Of a stretch of 64,000 bases of DNA, positions 14,405 to 24,728 are shown in pieces. The stretch comes from Sphingobacterium detergens. Its GTDB lineage: Bacteria; Bacteroidota; Bacteroidia; Sphingobacteriales; Sphingobacteriaceae. The position numbers were made by a program, and so were the translations under genes. Below the pieces are notes generated by a model. That model saw only the letters and a list, made by a program, of their open reading frames with translations, was not told the DNA's origin and made no database searches. The first letter of the stretch is position 1. Each line of letters begins with the position of its first letter. Where the stretch lies: positions 434,001-498,000 of the forward strand of contig NZ_RAPY01000001.1 in NCBI RefSeq assembly GCF_003610355.1, written 5' to 3'.

Positions 14405-16863
14405 TTTCTTCGTCCACGTTTTGATTTATTTGCATGCTCCATGCGTTGAATTCGCTCGATCAACGCTTCACTAGAAAGGGACTGACGTAAACTGTCCACT
14501 TTGATCGGAAAACTTAGTGGTGTATACTCCTCTACAAAGGTATAGATGATTTGGCTATTGTTTATCCTTTCAAATGCTTTTATCAGACGGTATTCTTCGA
14601 GTTGTTGATTGAACACTTCGGTGAAAGCCTGTTTTAATAATAGATTGTCAGGATCATGATCCATCAAAACACGAAATATAATTCCGGAGGAAGCTTGTAA
14701 GGATTTGTTGTTTTGTTGTGTTCCGGGATAGTTTTGTACCACCAATCCGGAAATTACAGCAATATCGCGAAATTTACGGCTCGCCATTTCCGCGGAGTTG
14801 ATGCTACTGATCACATCCTGCATAAGATTTTCCCGACTCAAGATCTCTGTTAATTGCGTTTGGTCCAAGTGGATTTCTTGGTCGGAATAGAGTTCAAAAC
14901 CATAGTCGTTCATGGCCATGGAGATGCTAATGGGATAACGTTTGCTGATGCGGTAAGCGATCAAGGCGGCCATGACTTCATGGATCAATCGACCCTCCAG
15001 TGGATAGAAAAACAGATGATTCCCCTCGTTGGTCTTGATGTGTTCGACAAGAAATTCTGATTCATTAGGCACAGCCGAAAGGCTTTGCTGCTTCTGGATC
15101 AATGGTGAAAGGAAGCGTAGTTCTTTTTCGGCATTGCTGGGAGCTATAGCTTCCGCAAGTTTTTTACGGAGAAAATGGCTCAGATTGGAAGATAGGGGCA
15201 ATCTACCTCCTAGCCAGCTTGGTGTGATGGCTTTACCGGATGAGTTCTTGACAAATACGGTCATATCCTTGACCATAACGAGTTCAAGAATTCGCCCAGC
15301 AAGGTTAAATCGTTCACCTTTCTTCAATTTGCTGATAAAATATTCTTCAATCATACCGATATATCCACCGGAAAGGAATTTTACGCGCATCATGGCATCG
15401 CCAACAATGGCGCCGATATTCAGCCGATGAAGAAGGGCGATGCGTCTATTTTTTATTATCCAGTTACCATCGCTGTCTTGTACAACTTTGTGAAATTCCT
15501 CATAACGTTTGCCGATTTTGCCACCTGCGGTGATAAAGTACATACACCACTGCCATTCCTCATCTTCCATGTAGTTGAAGGCATGGGTCCGGGCAACGAT
15601 CTGATGGAGTTCTGTCGACTGGAAACCACCCCCGAGAGCGATCGTGACCATAAATTGCACCAACACATCAAAACTCTGGACCATGGGGTCGCGGTTTTCT
15701 ATCGTTTGGGTTTTGACAGCTTCCTTTAATGCGGCCACTTCAATGAGCTCCAAGGAATGTGTCGGGACGAAGTAGATGATCGATGTTTCAAAAGGGCTGT
15801 GCCCACTTCTTCCGGCACGTTGCATAAATCTGGCAACACCCTTGCTTGATCCGATTTGAATCACGGTGTCAACAGGCTTAAAATCTACGCCCAGATCAAG
15901 TGATGAAGTGGATACCACCGCTTTTAGCTTTCCACTGCTCAAATTGTCTTCGATCCATTCGCGGATGTGAGCATCTACCGAGCTGTGATGCAATGCAATC
16001 TGTCCGGCAAAATCTGGATGTGCTTGCAGCAATAGCTGATACCATAACTCACTTTGACTACGGGTATTGGTGAAAAGGATGGTGCTTTTGCTTTCCAGGA
16101 TGATAGGGACGACCTGATTCACGAGATTGCCACCAAGATGGCCTGCCCAGGGAAGAAGCTCTACTTTATCTGGATAGATAGATTTGATTGCAATTTTCTT
16201 TTTCTCCTTTGCGACAATCTGTACGCTCTTTTTTTCTCCTGGCAACAGTACATCCATTGCTTGGTCCAGATTGCCTATGGTGGCGGTGATGCCCCAAATC
16301 TGGAGATTTTTATGTTGGTGTTTTAAGTATGATAATGCCAGTTCTACCATGACACCACGTTTATTTCCAATAAGTTCGTGCCATTCATCTACAGTAATGC
16401 AGCGTATATTCTTGAAATATTTGTCACGTTGTTTTTGGGCGAGCAATAGATGAAGGCTTTCAGGAGTTACCAAAAGAATATCGGGCATTGCTTTGGTCTG
16501 TTGCACTCTGATCTTTGGATCAGTGTCCCCATTACGCACCTGTACAACCCAATCTAATCCGATATCATCTATAGCGGTCTGCATTGCTTTGGCCAAATCC
16601 TTTGCCAGAGAGCGCAAAGGCGTGACCCAAAGTAACTTTAATCCTTTTTGGTAGCGTTCAGGATGATTCATGTAGTCGATCAAGACAGCCATAAATACCG
16701 AAAATGTCTTGCCAAATCCTGTAGGAGCAATCACCATTCCGCTGTATCCCAGCATGTACCGATCCCAGGTTCTAACCTGGAAGCCAAAAGGGGTATTACC
16801 CAAGGATTCAAAATAGCGATTGACGATCTTGAATCCTTCACTATGTATTATCTTCTGACTCAA
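14401..16863 (-). CDS. Ligase-associated DEXH-box helicase (Lhr-like)
   Basis: An 820-residue SF2 helicase of the Lhr core type. Motifs in order: Walker A APTGFGKT (about 46-53), TPLRSLAKD, TPESLHLLL, DEWH box in VDEWHELIG (159-162), motif III SATIG-like ITATIGNLD, FTNTRSQSE, VSTSSLDLGVDF, and motif VI MQRAGRSGHS. A winged-helix and Lhr-specific C-terminal region follows, and the protein ends in a basic tail (KSKRGRRK). In its family it unwinds DNA in 3'-to-5' direction. It is one base from the ligase gene and overlaps pdeM, so one transcript is expected. The role is repair associated with the ATP-dependent ligase. Confidence 0.88.
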   Translation of the reverse strand: MSQKIIHSEGFKIVNRYFESLGNTPFGFQVRTWDRYMLGYSGMVIAPTGFGKTFSVFMAVLIDYMNHPERYQKGLKLLWVTPLRSLAKDLAKAMQTAIDDIGLDWVVQVRNGDTDPKIRVQQTKAMPDILLVTPESLHLLLAQKQRDKYFKNIRCITVDEWHELIGNKRGVMVELALSYLKHQHKNLQIWGITATIGNLDQAMDVLLPGEKKSVQIVAKEKKKIAIKSIYPDKVELLPWAGHLGGNLVNQVVPIILESKSTILFTNTRSQSELWYQLLLQAHPDFAGQIALHHSSVDAHIREWIEDNLSSGKLKAVVSTSSLDLGVDFKPVDTVIQIGSSKGVARFMQRAGRSGHSPFETSIIYFVPTHSLELIEVAALKEAVKTQTIENRDPMVQSFDVLVQFMVTIALGGGFQSTELHQIVARTHAFNYMEDEEWQWCMYFITAGGKIGKRYEEFHKVVQDSDGNWIIKNRRIALLHRLNIGAIVGDAMMRVKFLSGGYIGMIEEYFISKLKKGERFNLAGRILELVMVKDMTVFVKNSSGKAITPSWLGGRLPLSSNLSHFLRKKLAEAIAPSNAEKELRFLSPLIQKQQSLSAVPNESEFLVEHIKTNEGNHLFFYPLEGRLIHEVMAALIAYRISKRYPISISMAMNDYGFELYSDQEIHLDQTQLTEILSRENLMQDVISSINSAEMASRKFRDIAVISGLVVQNYPGTQQNNKSLQASSGIIFRVLMDHDPDNLLLKQAFTEVFNQQLEEYRLIKAFERINNSQIIYTFVEEYTPLSFPIKVDSLRQSLSSEALIERIQRMEHANKSKRGRRK

Positions 16864-16864
16864 T

Positions 16865-18445
16865 TTATGTTATTAATTTTTTAATGTTTTCCAATGTATC
16901 AATATCTGCTGCCTTTTTGTCCCTACGCCAACGCAAAATTCGTGGAAAACGCAAAGCTACACCAGATTTGTGACGTTTACTGTAACCTATTCCTTCAAAG
17001 GCAATTTCAAATACCAGCTCGGGTTTGACAGTTCTTACTGGCCCGAATTTCTCCAACGCATTTTGTCGAATATAGCGGCTAACCTCAAGTATTTCTTTAT
17101 CTGTAAGGCCTGAATATGCTTTTGCGATACTTACTAAATGATCACCATCTTTAACCGCGAAGGTATAGTCGGTATAATGCGCACTTCTTCGTCCACTGCC
17201 TTTCTGCGCATATATCAACACCGCATCGATGGTCATGGGGTTGACTTTCCATTTCCACCAACCACCTTTTTTTCGGCCGACATAATATATGGAGTCTTTC
17301 TTTTTAAGCATAATACCTTCACTGTTTAGCTCACGCGATGCAAGTTGTAAGATCCGTAGATCGGCCCAATTTTCGCAAGAAATAAGTGGAGACAATAGTA
17401 TCGTAGGACCAACATTGTGTTGGTACAACTGTTCCAATAGCTTGCGCCTGTTTTGCAGCGACTCAGATCGGAGGTCTTTACCATCCAATTCCAGTAGGTC
17501 ATAAAGGTATACAACAATGGGGACTTCTTCACGTAAAGTCTTGGAAATTAGCTTTCGATTGATCCTTTTTTGTAGTTCATTAAAATTCAATATTTGACCG
17601 TCTTTTGCAGCCAAGATTTCGCCATCTAGAACAAAACTTCCTTTCCATTTTTTGAGCGCATCGGTAATCTCGGGGAACTGTATGGTGACAAGTTCCTCGC
17701 CTCTTGACCAAATAAAGATTTCGTCGCCTCGTTTGATCAGCTGTCCGCGTATACCGTCCCATTTGTATTCGCATTGCCATTCCGCGATTAGACCAAGTTC
17801 TTCCACCTCCTTTTCAATGGGGTAAGCCAGACAGAAGGGATAAGGTTTTGAAAGGTTTGTATTGCTATATTCACCTCGGACGAGTTTGTCAAATGCGTAG
17901 TCATGAGAGTTCCATTCACCCATAATACTATGGGTGACAATGCTTGGTTCGATCTGGAAATGTGTCGCAATTGTATTTATTAGCCCTTTGGAAGAAACCC
18001 CTAAGCGAAAGCTGCCGCCAAGCAATTTATTAAAAATAAAACGCTCAATGGTATTCAACCTATTCCAGGAAGTGAGCACAAATGCTTTTTTTTCTGCCAT
18101 TGAAGCATTTGCCAACTGTAGGATGTCTTCCATCCATTCACTGAGACTTTTGTTTATTTTTTCAGATGCAGGGGGTAGTAATAGCGCTAAGGTTTCAGAG
18201 AGATCACCGACAGCGGCATAACATTCTACAAACAACCACTCTGGGATATTGGTAATTTCCAGTACCCAAGTTTTAAGTTCTTTGGTGGAAATAGGACGCC
18301 TTGGCCTTTTGCCAGTCATTAAGGCCAGAAACCAAAGTTTGTCTTTCTCAGGTGCAAAGGTTAGAAAGCGTATAATCGCTTCTTTTTTTAAGCTGGCTTT
18401 ATTGGTGCTATCCAGCGCATTGACCAATGTTGCAAATTCTATCAT
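16865..18445 (-). CDS. ATP-dependent DNA ligase (repair cluster)
   Basis: A 526-residue ATP-dependent ligase that seals nicks through a lysyl-AMP intermediate. Domains: N-terminal DNA-binding domain (about 1-195), nucleotidyltransferase domain with motif I EYKWDGIRGQ (Lys228) and motifs FVLDGEIL and EGIMLKK, then an OB-fold domain from about 405 with the GRKKGGWWKWK link. Distinct from the NAD-dependent LigA that replicates the chromosome. It overlaps the upstream exonuclease by 4 bases and is one base from the helicase. The C-terminal stretch KRHKSGVALRFPRILRWRRDK is typical of the LigB-like bacterial/archaeal group. Confidence 0.88.
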   Translation of the reverse strand: MIEFATLVNALDSTNKASLKKEAIIRFLTFAPEKDKLWFLALMTGKRPRRPISTKELKTWVLEITNIPEWLFVECYAAVGDLSETLALLLPPASEKINKSLSEWMEDILQLANASMAEKKAFVLTSWNRLNTIERFIFNKLLGGSFRLGVSSKGLINTIATHFQIEPSIVTHSIMGEWNSHDYAFDKLVRGEYSNTNLSKPYPFCLAYPIEKEVEELGLIAEWQCEYKWDGIRGQLIKRGDEIFIWSRGEELVTIQFPEITDALKKWKGSFVLDGEILAAKDGQILNFNELQKRINRKLISKTLREEVPIVVYLYDLLELDGKDLRSESLQNRRKLLEQLYQHNVGPTILLSPLISCENWADLRILQLASRELNSEGIMLKKKDSIYYVGRKKGGWWKWKVNPMTIDAVLIYAQKGSGRRSAHYTDYTFAVKDGDHLVSIAKAYSGLTDKEILEVSRYIRQNALEKFGPVRTVKPELVFEIAFEGIGYSKRHKSGVALRFPRILRWRRDKKAADIDTLENIKKLIT

Positions 18446-19425
18446 ACGCTTAACTCTTCCCCGTAATTTGTATTTACCTCTTCCGCCTCAACGCCTATTT
18501 CATTTAGGTATTTGCTAAATGAGGCCGTCTGTCCATGGGTTACATACACTTTTTCGGCTCCACTTTCCTTCACCGCTTGTAACAATCCGTTCCAGTCCGC
18601 ATGATCACTGATGGCGAAACCGGCATCTGCGCTGCGCCACCTCCGTGCGCCGCGAATTTGCATCCAGCCAGAACAGATTGCATAGGCAACATGTGGTATC
18701 TTTTGAAGTAGCTGTGTGTCAAGTAATGCTGGAGGCAGTAATACAATCTTGCCGTCTAGGTGTTTCATATCTGTGGTAGGGTCGATAATTTGATAAGACG
18801 GTAAATTTATACCAGCATCACTATAGGCTATGTTTAATTTGGCGATACTGTAATGTACATATATTTCGCCCATATCCTTTACTGCGTTTAGTATCCTTTG
18901 GGACTTGCCTAATGAATAACCGATAAATACGGATGTCTTTTTGTATCCCTGGTTGTGCATAATCCATGCATTCAAGCGTTGATTTTGCATTTCAACACTT
19001 TCCCAGCGATAAATCGGCAGACCAAAGGTACTTTCAGTAATTAGCTCATGACATTTTACGGGTTCAAATGGGGTGGAGAGGCCATCATCCTGGAGCTTGT
19101 AATCTCCAGTAAAGACCGTCACTTTTCCTTTATATTCCATTCGTATTTGCGCCGAACCAATGATATGCCCAGCAGGATGTAAAGAAATTTTTACACCGTT
19201 GATATGGATAGATTGGTTGTAAGCTAAGCCTTCCACCTGGATATCGGGGCCAATACGACTTTTCAATATACCAACTGTAAAATGGTGACAGAGATATTTT
19301 TTCATACCTGGACGCGCATGATCTGCATGCCCATGTGTAATGATGGCAAGATCAACTGGTTGCCATGGTTCCAGGTAAAATTTGCCTGGGATACAATAAA
19401 TGCCTTTTGATGTGAATTGAATCAT
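18442..19425 (-). CDS. Ligase-associated MBL-fold exonuclease
   Basis: A 327-residue metallo-beta-lactamase fold protein of the SNM1/Pso2-like class. The zinc motif THGHADH is present (His31, His33, Asp35, His36). Further motifs are SLHPAGHIIGSAQ (about 82-94), FTGDYKLQDDG (about 105-115) and the late ISDHADWNGL and YVTHG. It opens the four-gene repair unit and overlaps the ligase start by 4 bases. In this family it is called the ligase-associated DNA damage response exonuclease and would trim damaged or crosslinked ends. A 216-base spacer separates it from the divergent signalling operon. Confidence 0.86.
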   Translation of the reverse strand: MIQFTSKGIYCIPGKFYLEPWQPVDLAIITHGHADHARPGMKKYLCHHFTVGILKSRIGPDIQVEGLAYNQSIHINGVKISLHPAGHIIGSAQIRMEYKGKVTVFTGDYKLQDDGLSTPFEPVKCHELITESTFGLPIYRWESVEMQNQRLNAWIMHNQGYKKTSVFIGYSLGKSQRILNAVKDMGEIYVHYSIAKLNIAYSDAGINLPSYQIIDPTTDMKHLDGKIVLLPPALLDTQLLQKIPHVAYAICSGWMQIRGARRWRSADAGFAISDHADWNGLLQAVKESGAEKVYVTHGQTASFSKYLNEIGVEAEEVNTNYGEELSV

Positions 19426-19604
19426 ATTGAATCCTTGTTTTTGACAACATAACTTCTGTCTATAGCATCTTATGTATTCAAACAGGTAGCAATAAGTTAA
19501 AGTTTTGTTTATTTTTTAGTGAAAGTCAATCCTAGTATTTAAATTGCGGATGTAATGAAATTTTTTGCCTGAAATGATTATCGGGTGGATTCGGTTAATT
19601 TTTT

Positions 19605-19612
19605 TACATTTG
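19605..19612 (+). promoter_or_regulatory. Candidate -7 promoter box of signalling operon
   Basis: TACATTTG fits the Bacteroidota TAnnTTTG element and lies 29 bases before the kinase start. No TTTG is found at the usual 19-base distance upstream, so the call is modest. The rest of the 216-base divergent spacer shows nothing else. Confidence 0.4.
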
Positions 19613-19641
19613 TTTACTTTGATTCTTAGTTTTAGCTCTCT

Positions 19642-21126
19642 ATGATATTAATAGTCGATGACAACCCCGATAATATTTATTCGTTACAAAAGTTATTAGA
19701 ATCCAAAAATTTTAAAGTCGATACCGCCCAGTCTGGCGAAGAAGCTTTAAAGAAGATTTTAAAATATAATTATGCTTTAATCATATTGGATGTGCAGATG
19801 CCCGATATGGATGGTTTTGAAGTTGCCGAGAACATTGCTGGATTCAGTAAGACCAAGGAGACGCCTATCATATTCTTGTCTGCCGTCAATACAGATAAAC
19901 GCTTTATTACCAAGGGTTATGATTCTGGAGGTTTGGACTATGTAACCAAACCTGTTGATCCGGATATCCTGATGCTCAAAGTCAAAACATTCTATAGGCT
20001 ATATGAGCAGACACAAGCGTTAAAAGATATTCAGCAGACCTTAGAGAGGGAGGTAGAGGGGCGGAAGCAAGCACAAAAAGAGCTTCGCTCGAAAGTGGAT
20101 TATTTGCATACGTTACTGGAATCATTGCCTCAAATTGCGTTTACCTGTGACCATCGTGGGAATATCGGTTTTGTCAATGGTCGTTGGTTTCAATTTTCGG
20201 ACAATGAGCATACTTTTCCGCAGACACATCCTGATGACAGACCGATTGCTGCCGAGTTGCAAGAAAGTCTTGAATCCGGCAAACCTCTGGAAATGGAGGT
20301 ACGGGTCAAAAAGCGGGATGAATCGGGGTATTCCTATCAATTATTAAGGGTTTGGCCAATTTTAGAGAATGGTGAAAATAATTGGGTAGGAACCTTTACT
20401 GATATAGATGCCCAGAAAAAAGCTGAGAAAGAAAAGGATGAATTTTTAAGTATAGCCAGTCACGAACTCAAGACTCCGTTGACGAGTATTAAAGCTTATA
20501 TGCAGTTGCTTGACCGAAAGCTAAAACTTGACAAAGGTTGTGCTGAGTCCAAATATGTCAACAGAGTTCAGGATCAAGTGGAAAAACTCAATAGTCTGAT
20601 TACCGATTTGCTCGATTTATCAAAAATTGACAATGGCAAATTAGGTATCAATAAAAAAGTCTTTTCGCTTGAACGTATGGTTCAGAATGCCATTGATTCC
20701 ATCGTGCAGACCCATGATCAGAGCAATATGGAACTCTATAGACAAGGAGATATTTCCGACTTAATGGTATATGGGGATGAGATACGGCTTGAGCAGGTTC
20801 TGGTTAATTTTTTAACCAATGCTTATAAATACGCGGCTGGAACAGAGAAGGTAATCGTTGATTGTGAAGTCATGGTAGACTTTGTCAAAGTGAGTGTGAT
20901 AGATTTCGGAATTGGAATACCCGAAAGCAAACAGCCTGAAGTTTTCGATAAGTTTTACCGTGTGGAAGAAACTTCTTTTGATTTTCAGGGGCTGGGAATA
21001 GGCCTTTATATTTGTTCGGAAATTATACGTAGCCACCAAGGTACAATTGCCGTCGAAAGTTCAGCCGGTAATGGAGCCACTTTTTATTTTACAATACCAT
21101 TAAATCTGCCTACAGATGCCAAATAA
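19642..21126 (+). CDS. Hybrid sensor: receiver-PAS-histidine kinase
   Basis: A 494-residue soluble kinase. It has an N-terminal receiver (about 1-120, phospho-acceptor Asp50 in LDVQMPDMDG), a short coiled coil (about 120-150), a PAS domain (about 152-262), a dimerisation helix with SHELKTPL (His near 272) and an HATPase domain ending in the GLGIGLYIC G-box (about 445). There are no membrane segments, so it senses inside the cell or through its partner. The next gene, a membrane hybrid kinase, overlaps its end by 11 bases. Both probably belong to one phosphorelay in which this receiver is a target. The input signal is unknown. Confidence 0.82.
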   Translation: MILIVDDNPDNIYSLQKLLESKNFKVDTAQSGEEALKKILKYNYALIILDVQMPDMDGFEVAENIAGFSKTKETPIIFLSAVNTDKRFITKGYDSGGLDYVTKPVDPDILMLKVKTFYRLYEQTQALKDIQQTLEREVEGRKQAQKELRSKVDYLHTLLESLPQIAFTCDHRGNIGFVNGRWFQFSDNEHTFPQTHPDDRPIAAELQESLESGKPLEMEVRVKKRDESGYSYQLLRVWPILENGENNWVGTFTDIDAQKKAEKEKDEFLSIASHELKTPLTSIKAYMQLLDRKLKLDKGCAESKYVNRVQDQVEKLNSLITDLLDLSKIDNGKLGINKKVFSLERMVQNAIDSIVQTHDQSNMELYRQGDISDLMVYGDEIRLEQVLVNFLTNAYKYAAGTEKVIVDCEVMVDFVKVSVIDFGIGIPESKQPEVFDKFYRVEETSFDFQGLGIGLYICSEIIRSHQGTIAVESSAGNGATFYFTIPLNLPTDAK

Positions 21127-24100
21127 AACACTGAATAACTTATCTATAGGAATTGGCTTGTCCTTATTTGTACTGTTGGTGAGTTCCACAGCCTCCTATC
21201 TAGGGATTAAAGAGCAGAATAAACACCGCCAGGAGTTGACCGCTACCCGGAAGATAATCAGTTTATCAAATATTATCCTGAATTCTTTACAGGGGGCTGA
21301 AACGGGAAACAGGGGCTATTTGCTCACCGGGAAAGAGAATTACCTGGAGCCATTCAACCAAGCTTTAGAGAACCTGCCGATTGAATTGAAGGAAATAAAG
21401 GAGCTTACGGAAGCAGATCCGGTCCAAAAGGTTCGCGTAGATAGTTTATTTACAGCGGCTCAGCAAAGGTTAGCTGTATTAAAAGAATCAGTGAATATCA
21501 AAAGAAATGGCGGGACTGTAAGTCTGGCACATCTAGACGAGAGCAAATCCGCCATGGACAAATGCCGCGCCATTATCAAGGATATTATTCACTATGAAGA
21601 TGACGATATCGACCAGAAATCTGCCAATTTAGATAACTCTTCTTTTATAACGACCTTATTTATCGTTATCAGTGCTTTACTATCTTTGATTATTACAGCA
21701 TACTTTTATTTTCGGCTGAGGGCTGACTTTCTTAAACGTTTAGCACTGGAAAAATCGCTGGTGGAAAAGGATGAAGGAATTGCACGCAGACTAAATCTGG
21801 TTCAACAAATCACCAATCGTATTGCTGCCGGAGATTACAATGTAAAAGCAGAAGATATCGAGGATGATGATCTCGGTGCGATCGCAAAATCTGTGAATCG
21901 GATGTCAAAATCCTTGAAAAAATCGTTTGATCAGCTTAAAGACAATGACTGGTTACATATGGGATATGCTGATCTCTATACGGGATTGGTCGGCAACAAA
22001 ACCGAAAGATTACTCACGACAGATGCAATAAAAGGATTAGTAAATTATATTGGCGCTATCACGGGAGCGATATATATATTCAATGACGAAAAGCTTGAAC
22101 GATCAGGATGTTATGGATTGGATCCGAAAACACAGCTTTATTTCCTTCCGGGTGAAGGCTATGTAGGACAAGTATTCGTCGATAAGGAATTAAAAGTCGT
22201 CAATAATATCCGTACAGAAGATTATCTGGTCAGTTTTGCCAGTGGCAAAATCAATGTACCACATCTTATTTTTGCACCTATCGTATCGGCGGATCAAGTA
22301 TTGGGTGTTTTGGAGATTGGACATGGTCAGCCATTTACAGAAATAGAAGTAACGTTCCTGACGGAATGTGCCAGACAACTTGGTATCGCTATAGCGTCAG
22401 CAAAAGGTCGTGCCAAAATCCAGGCACTTTTAGAGGAAACACAGGTTCAATCGGAGGAATTATTGTCACAACATGCTGAACTTGAGAACCTAAATACGGA
22501 ATTGGAGGCCCAGACCCTGCGCTTACAGTCATCTGAAGAGGAACTGAAGGTACAACATGAAGAATTGATGCAATCTAACCAGGAGTTAGAGGAACGTTCA
22601 AAATTGCTGGAGGATAAAAATTTATTGATTGCCGAGCGGAATCAGGAGATTCAACAGAAGGCGGAAGAACTTGCGTTGAGTACAAAATATAAGTCGGAAT
22701 TTTTAGCAAATATGTCTCATGAACTGCGTACACCGCTAAATTCTATTCTGCTACTTTCTCGCCTGTTATCCGAAAATAATGAACAGAATCTGAGTTCGGA
22801 TCAGATTGAATCGGCTAAAGTGATCCAAAGTTCCGGAACAAGTCTATTGACATTAATAGACGAGATATTGGATCTTTCAAAGATTGAATCTGGTAAGATG
22901 ACCTTGGAATATGCGAGCCTAAATTTAAATGATATTTCTGCAGATCTGAATAATTTATTCTTGCCATTGGTCAATGAGAAAGGCTTGGCCTTCACGATCA
23001 ATATTGATCCCAACCTCAACCAACGTTTTCAGGGAGATCGTCTTAGAATAGATCAGGTATTGCGTAATCTGATTTCTAATGCGATTAAATTTACTGCGGC
23101 AGGCGAAGTGAGATTGGATATTTATGAGGACAGTGTGGCTAAAGATAAACTTGTTTTTGCGGTTGTAGACTCCGGTATTGGGATACCATTAGAGAAACAA
23201 AAGATAATTTTTGAAGCTTTCCAACAAGCAGATGGTTCCACGCGGAGGAAATTTGGTGGTACAGGATTAGGTTTATCCATTAGCAGGGAGATTGCCCGCT
23301 TGCTCGGAGGGGAAATTAGGTTAGTGAGTGAGGAAGGGAAAGGTAGTACGTTTTTATTTATCATTCCGAATCATCAAGTGGAACTTGATGAAGTTCGCTC
23401 AAAGGAGCAGCAGCTCGTAGAAGAGATCCATTCTGAAATTGAGGAGGTGCGTGAGCTTGTCATGGACGATGCCTACAATCCTGCGACAATACGTATACCC
23501 GAAGAACTGCCTGATGATCGGAATCATATTACTGAGGAAGATAAGGTTATTCTGATTGTCGAAGATGATATCAATTTTGCGAAAGCACTATTGAAATATG
23601 CGCATAGCCAGCACTATAAAGGTGTTGTCGTGGTACGGGGAGATCATGCGCTACCAGTGGCCAAGAAGTACCATCCGCAGGCTGTGTTATTGGATATTCA
23701 GTTACCCATCATGGATGGCTGGGCTGTGATGGATGAATTAAAAGGGGATAAGGAGACACGGCATATTCCAGTCCATATCATGTCCTCCCTTGAGGTGAAG
23801 AAGGAAAGTTTGCTCAAAGGTGCGATTGATTTTATCAATAAACCTGTTGCGCTAGAGCAGATGACATCGGTGTTCCAGAAAATTGAATCCGCATTGAGTA
23901 GGTCCCCGAAAAAGGTTCTTATTGTCGAAGAAAATCCTAAACATGCTAGTGCATTGGCTTATTTTTTAAGTAGTTTTAATATTTCACTTGAAGTAAAAGA
24001 TAATGTGTCTGATAGTATCGATGCATTGGGAACTGCTGAGGTAGACTGCGTAATCTTGGATATGGGGGTGCCTGATGAAATGGGCTACAATACGCTGGAA

Positions 24101-24715
24101 GCCATCAAACAGCATGAAGGACTTGAAAATCTACCTATAATCATATTTACTGGCAAAAATCTATCGAAATCTGAGGAGCTGAAAATTAAAAAATATGCAG
24201 ACTCTGTCGTTGTCAAAACTGCGCATTCCTATCAGCGTATCCTTGATGAGGTTGGCTTATTTCTGCATTTGATTGAAATTAACAATTCAGATGATGTGAG
24301 ACGGAAAAACAATGGCTTGGGGGCTTTGACCGATGTGCTGAAAGGGAAAAAAGTATTAGTGGCCGATGATGATGTTCGCAATATATTTTCGATGACAAAA
24401 GCATTGGAAAAATTTCAGGTGCAAGTCATTCCGGCAATGGATGGTAAGGAAGCCCTAGAAGTGCTGAACTCAGGTGAGGCTATTGATATTGTGCTGATGG
24501 ATATGATGATGCCTGAAATGGATGGTTATGAAACAATCAAGAATATTAGACAGACACCTCCATTTGCAACATTGCCTATCATTGCGGTTACGGCCAAATC
24601 TATGATTGGCGATCGGGAAAAATGTATACAAGCGGGAGCTTCAGACTATATTTCAAAACCTGTTGATATAGATCAGCTTCTCTCATTGTTGCGGGTATGG
24701 TTGTACGAGAATTAA
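21116..24715 (+). CDS. Membrane hybrid kinase: CHASE3-HAMP-GAF-HK-3xREC
   Basis: A 1199-residue membrane kinase. TM1 spans about 9-30. CHASE3 periplasmic domain follows with ETGNRGYLLTG. TM2 spans about 178-200 and HAMP about 205-275. A GAF domain lies at about 290-430 and a long coiled coil at 432-530. The kinase core has SHELRTPL (His near 533) and G-box GTGLGLS (about 715). Three receivers start near 811 (IVEDD, LDIQLPIMDG), 932 (IVEEN, ILDMGVPDEMG) and 1075 (ADDD, MDMMMPEMDG). The middle receiver has EE where the acidic pair is normally DD or ED, so its metal site may be weak. It overlaps the preceding kinase gene and precedes a response regulator by 13 bases. Confidence 0.85.
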   Translation: MPNKTLNNLSIGIGLSLFVLLVSSTASYLGIKEQNKHRQELTATRKIISLSNIILNSLQGAETGNRGYLLTGKENYLEPFNQALENLPIELKEIKELTEADPVQKVRVDSLFTAAQQRLAVLKESVNIKRNGGTVSLAHLDESKSAMDKCRAIIKDIIHYEDDDIDQKSANLDNSSFITTLFIVISALLSLIITAYFYFRLRADFLKRLALEKSLVEKDEGIARRLNLVQQITNRIAAGDYNVKAEDIEDDDLGAIAKSVNRMSKSLKKSFDQLKDNDWLHMGYADLYTGLVGNKTERLLTTDAIKGLVNYIGAITGAIYIFNDEKLERSGCYGLDPKTQLYFLPGEGYVGQVFVDKELKVVNNIRTEDYLVSFASGKINVPHLIFAPIVSADQVLGVLEIGHGQPFTEIEVTFLTECARQLGIAIASAKGRAKIQALLEETQVQSEELLSQHAELENLNTELEAQTLRLQSSEEELKVQHEELMQSNQELEERSKLLEDKNLLIAERNQEIQQKAEELALSTKYKSEFLANMSHELRTPLNSILLLSRLLSENNEQNLSSDQIESAKVIQSSGTSLLTLIDEILDLSKIESGKMTLEYASLNLNDISADLNNLFLPLVNEKGLAFTINIDPNLNQRFQGDRLRIDQVLRNLISNAIKFTAAGEVRLDIYEDSVAKDKLVFAVVDSGIGIPLEKQKIIFEAFQQADGSTRRKFGGTGLGLSISREIARLLGGEIRLVSEEGKGSTFLFIIPNHQVELDEVRSKEQQLVEEIHSEIEEVRELVMDDAYNPATIRIPEELPDDRNHITEEDKVILIVEDDINFAKALLKYAHSQHYKGVVVVRGDHALPVAKKYHPQAVLLDIQLPIMDGWAVMDELKGDKETRHIPVHIMSSLEVKKESLLKGAIDFINKPVALEQMTSVFQKIESALSRSPKKVLIVEENPKHASALAYFLSSFNISLEVKDNVSDSIDALGTAEVDCVILDMGVPDEMGYNTLEAIKQHEGLENLPIIIFTGKNLSKSEELKIKKYADSVVVKTAHSYQRILDEVGLFLHLIEINNSDDVRRKNNGLGALTDVLKGKKVLVADDDVRNIFSMTKALEKFQVQVIPAMDGKEALEVLNSGEAIDIVLMDMMMPEMDGYETIKNIRQTPPFATLPIIAVTAKSMIGDREKCIQAGASDYISKPVDIDQLLSLLRVWLYEN

Positions 24716-24728
24716 TGGAGACGGTTTA

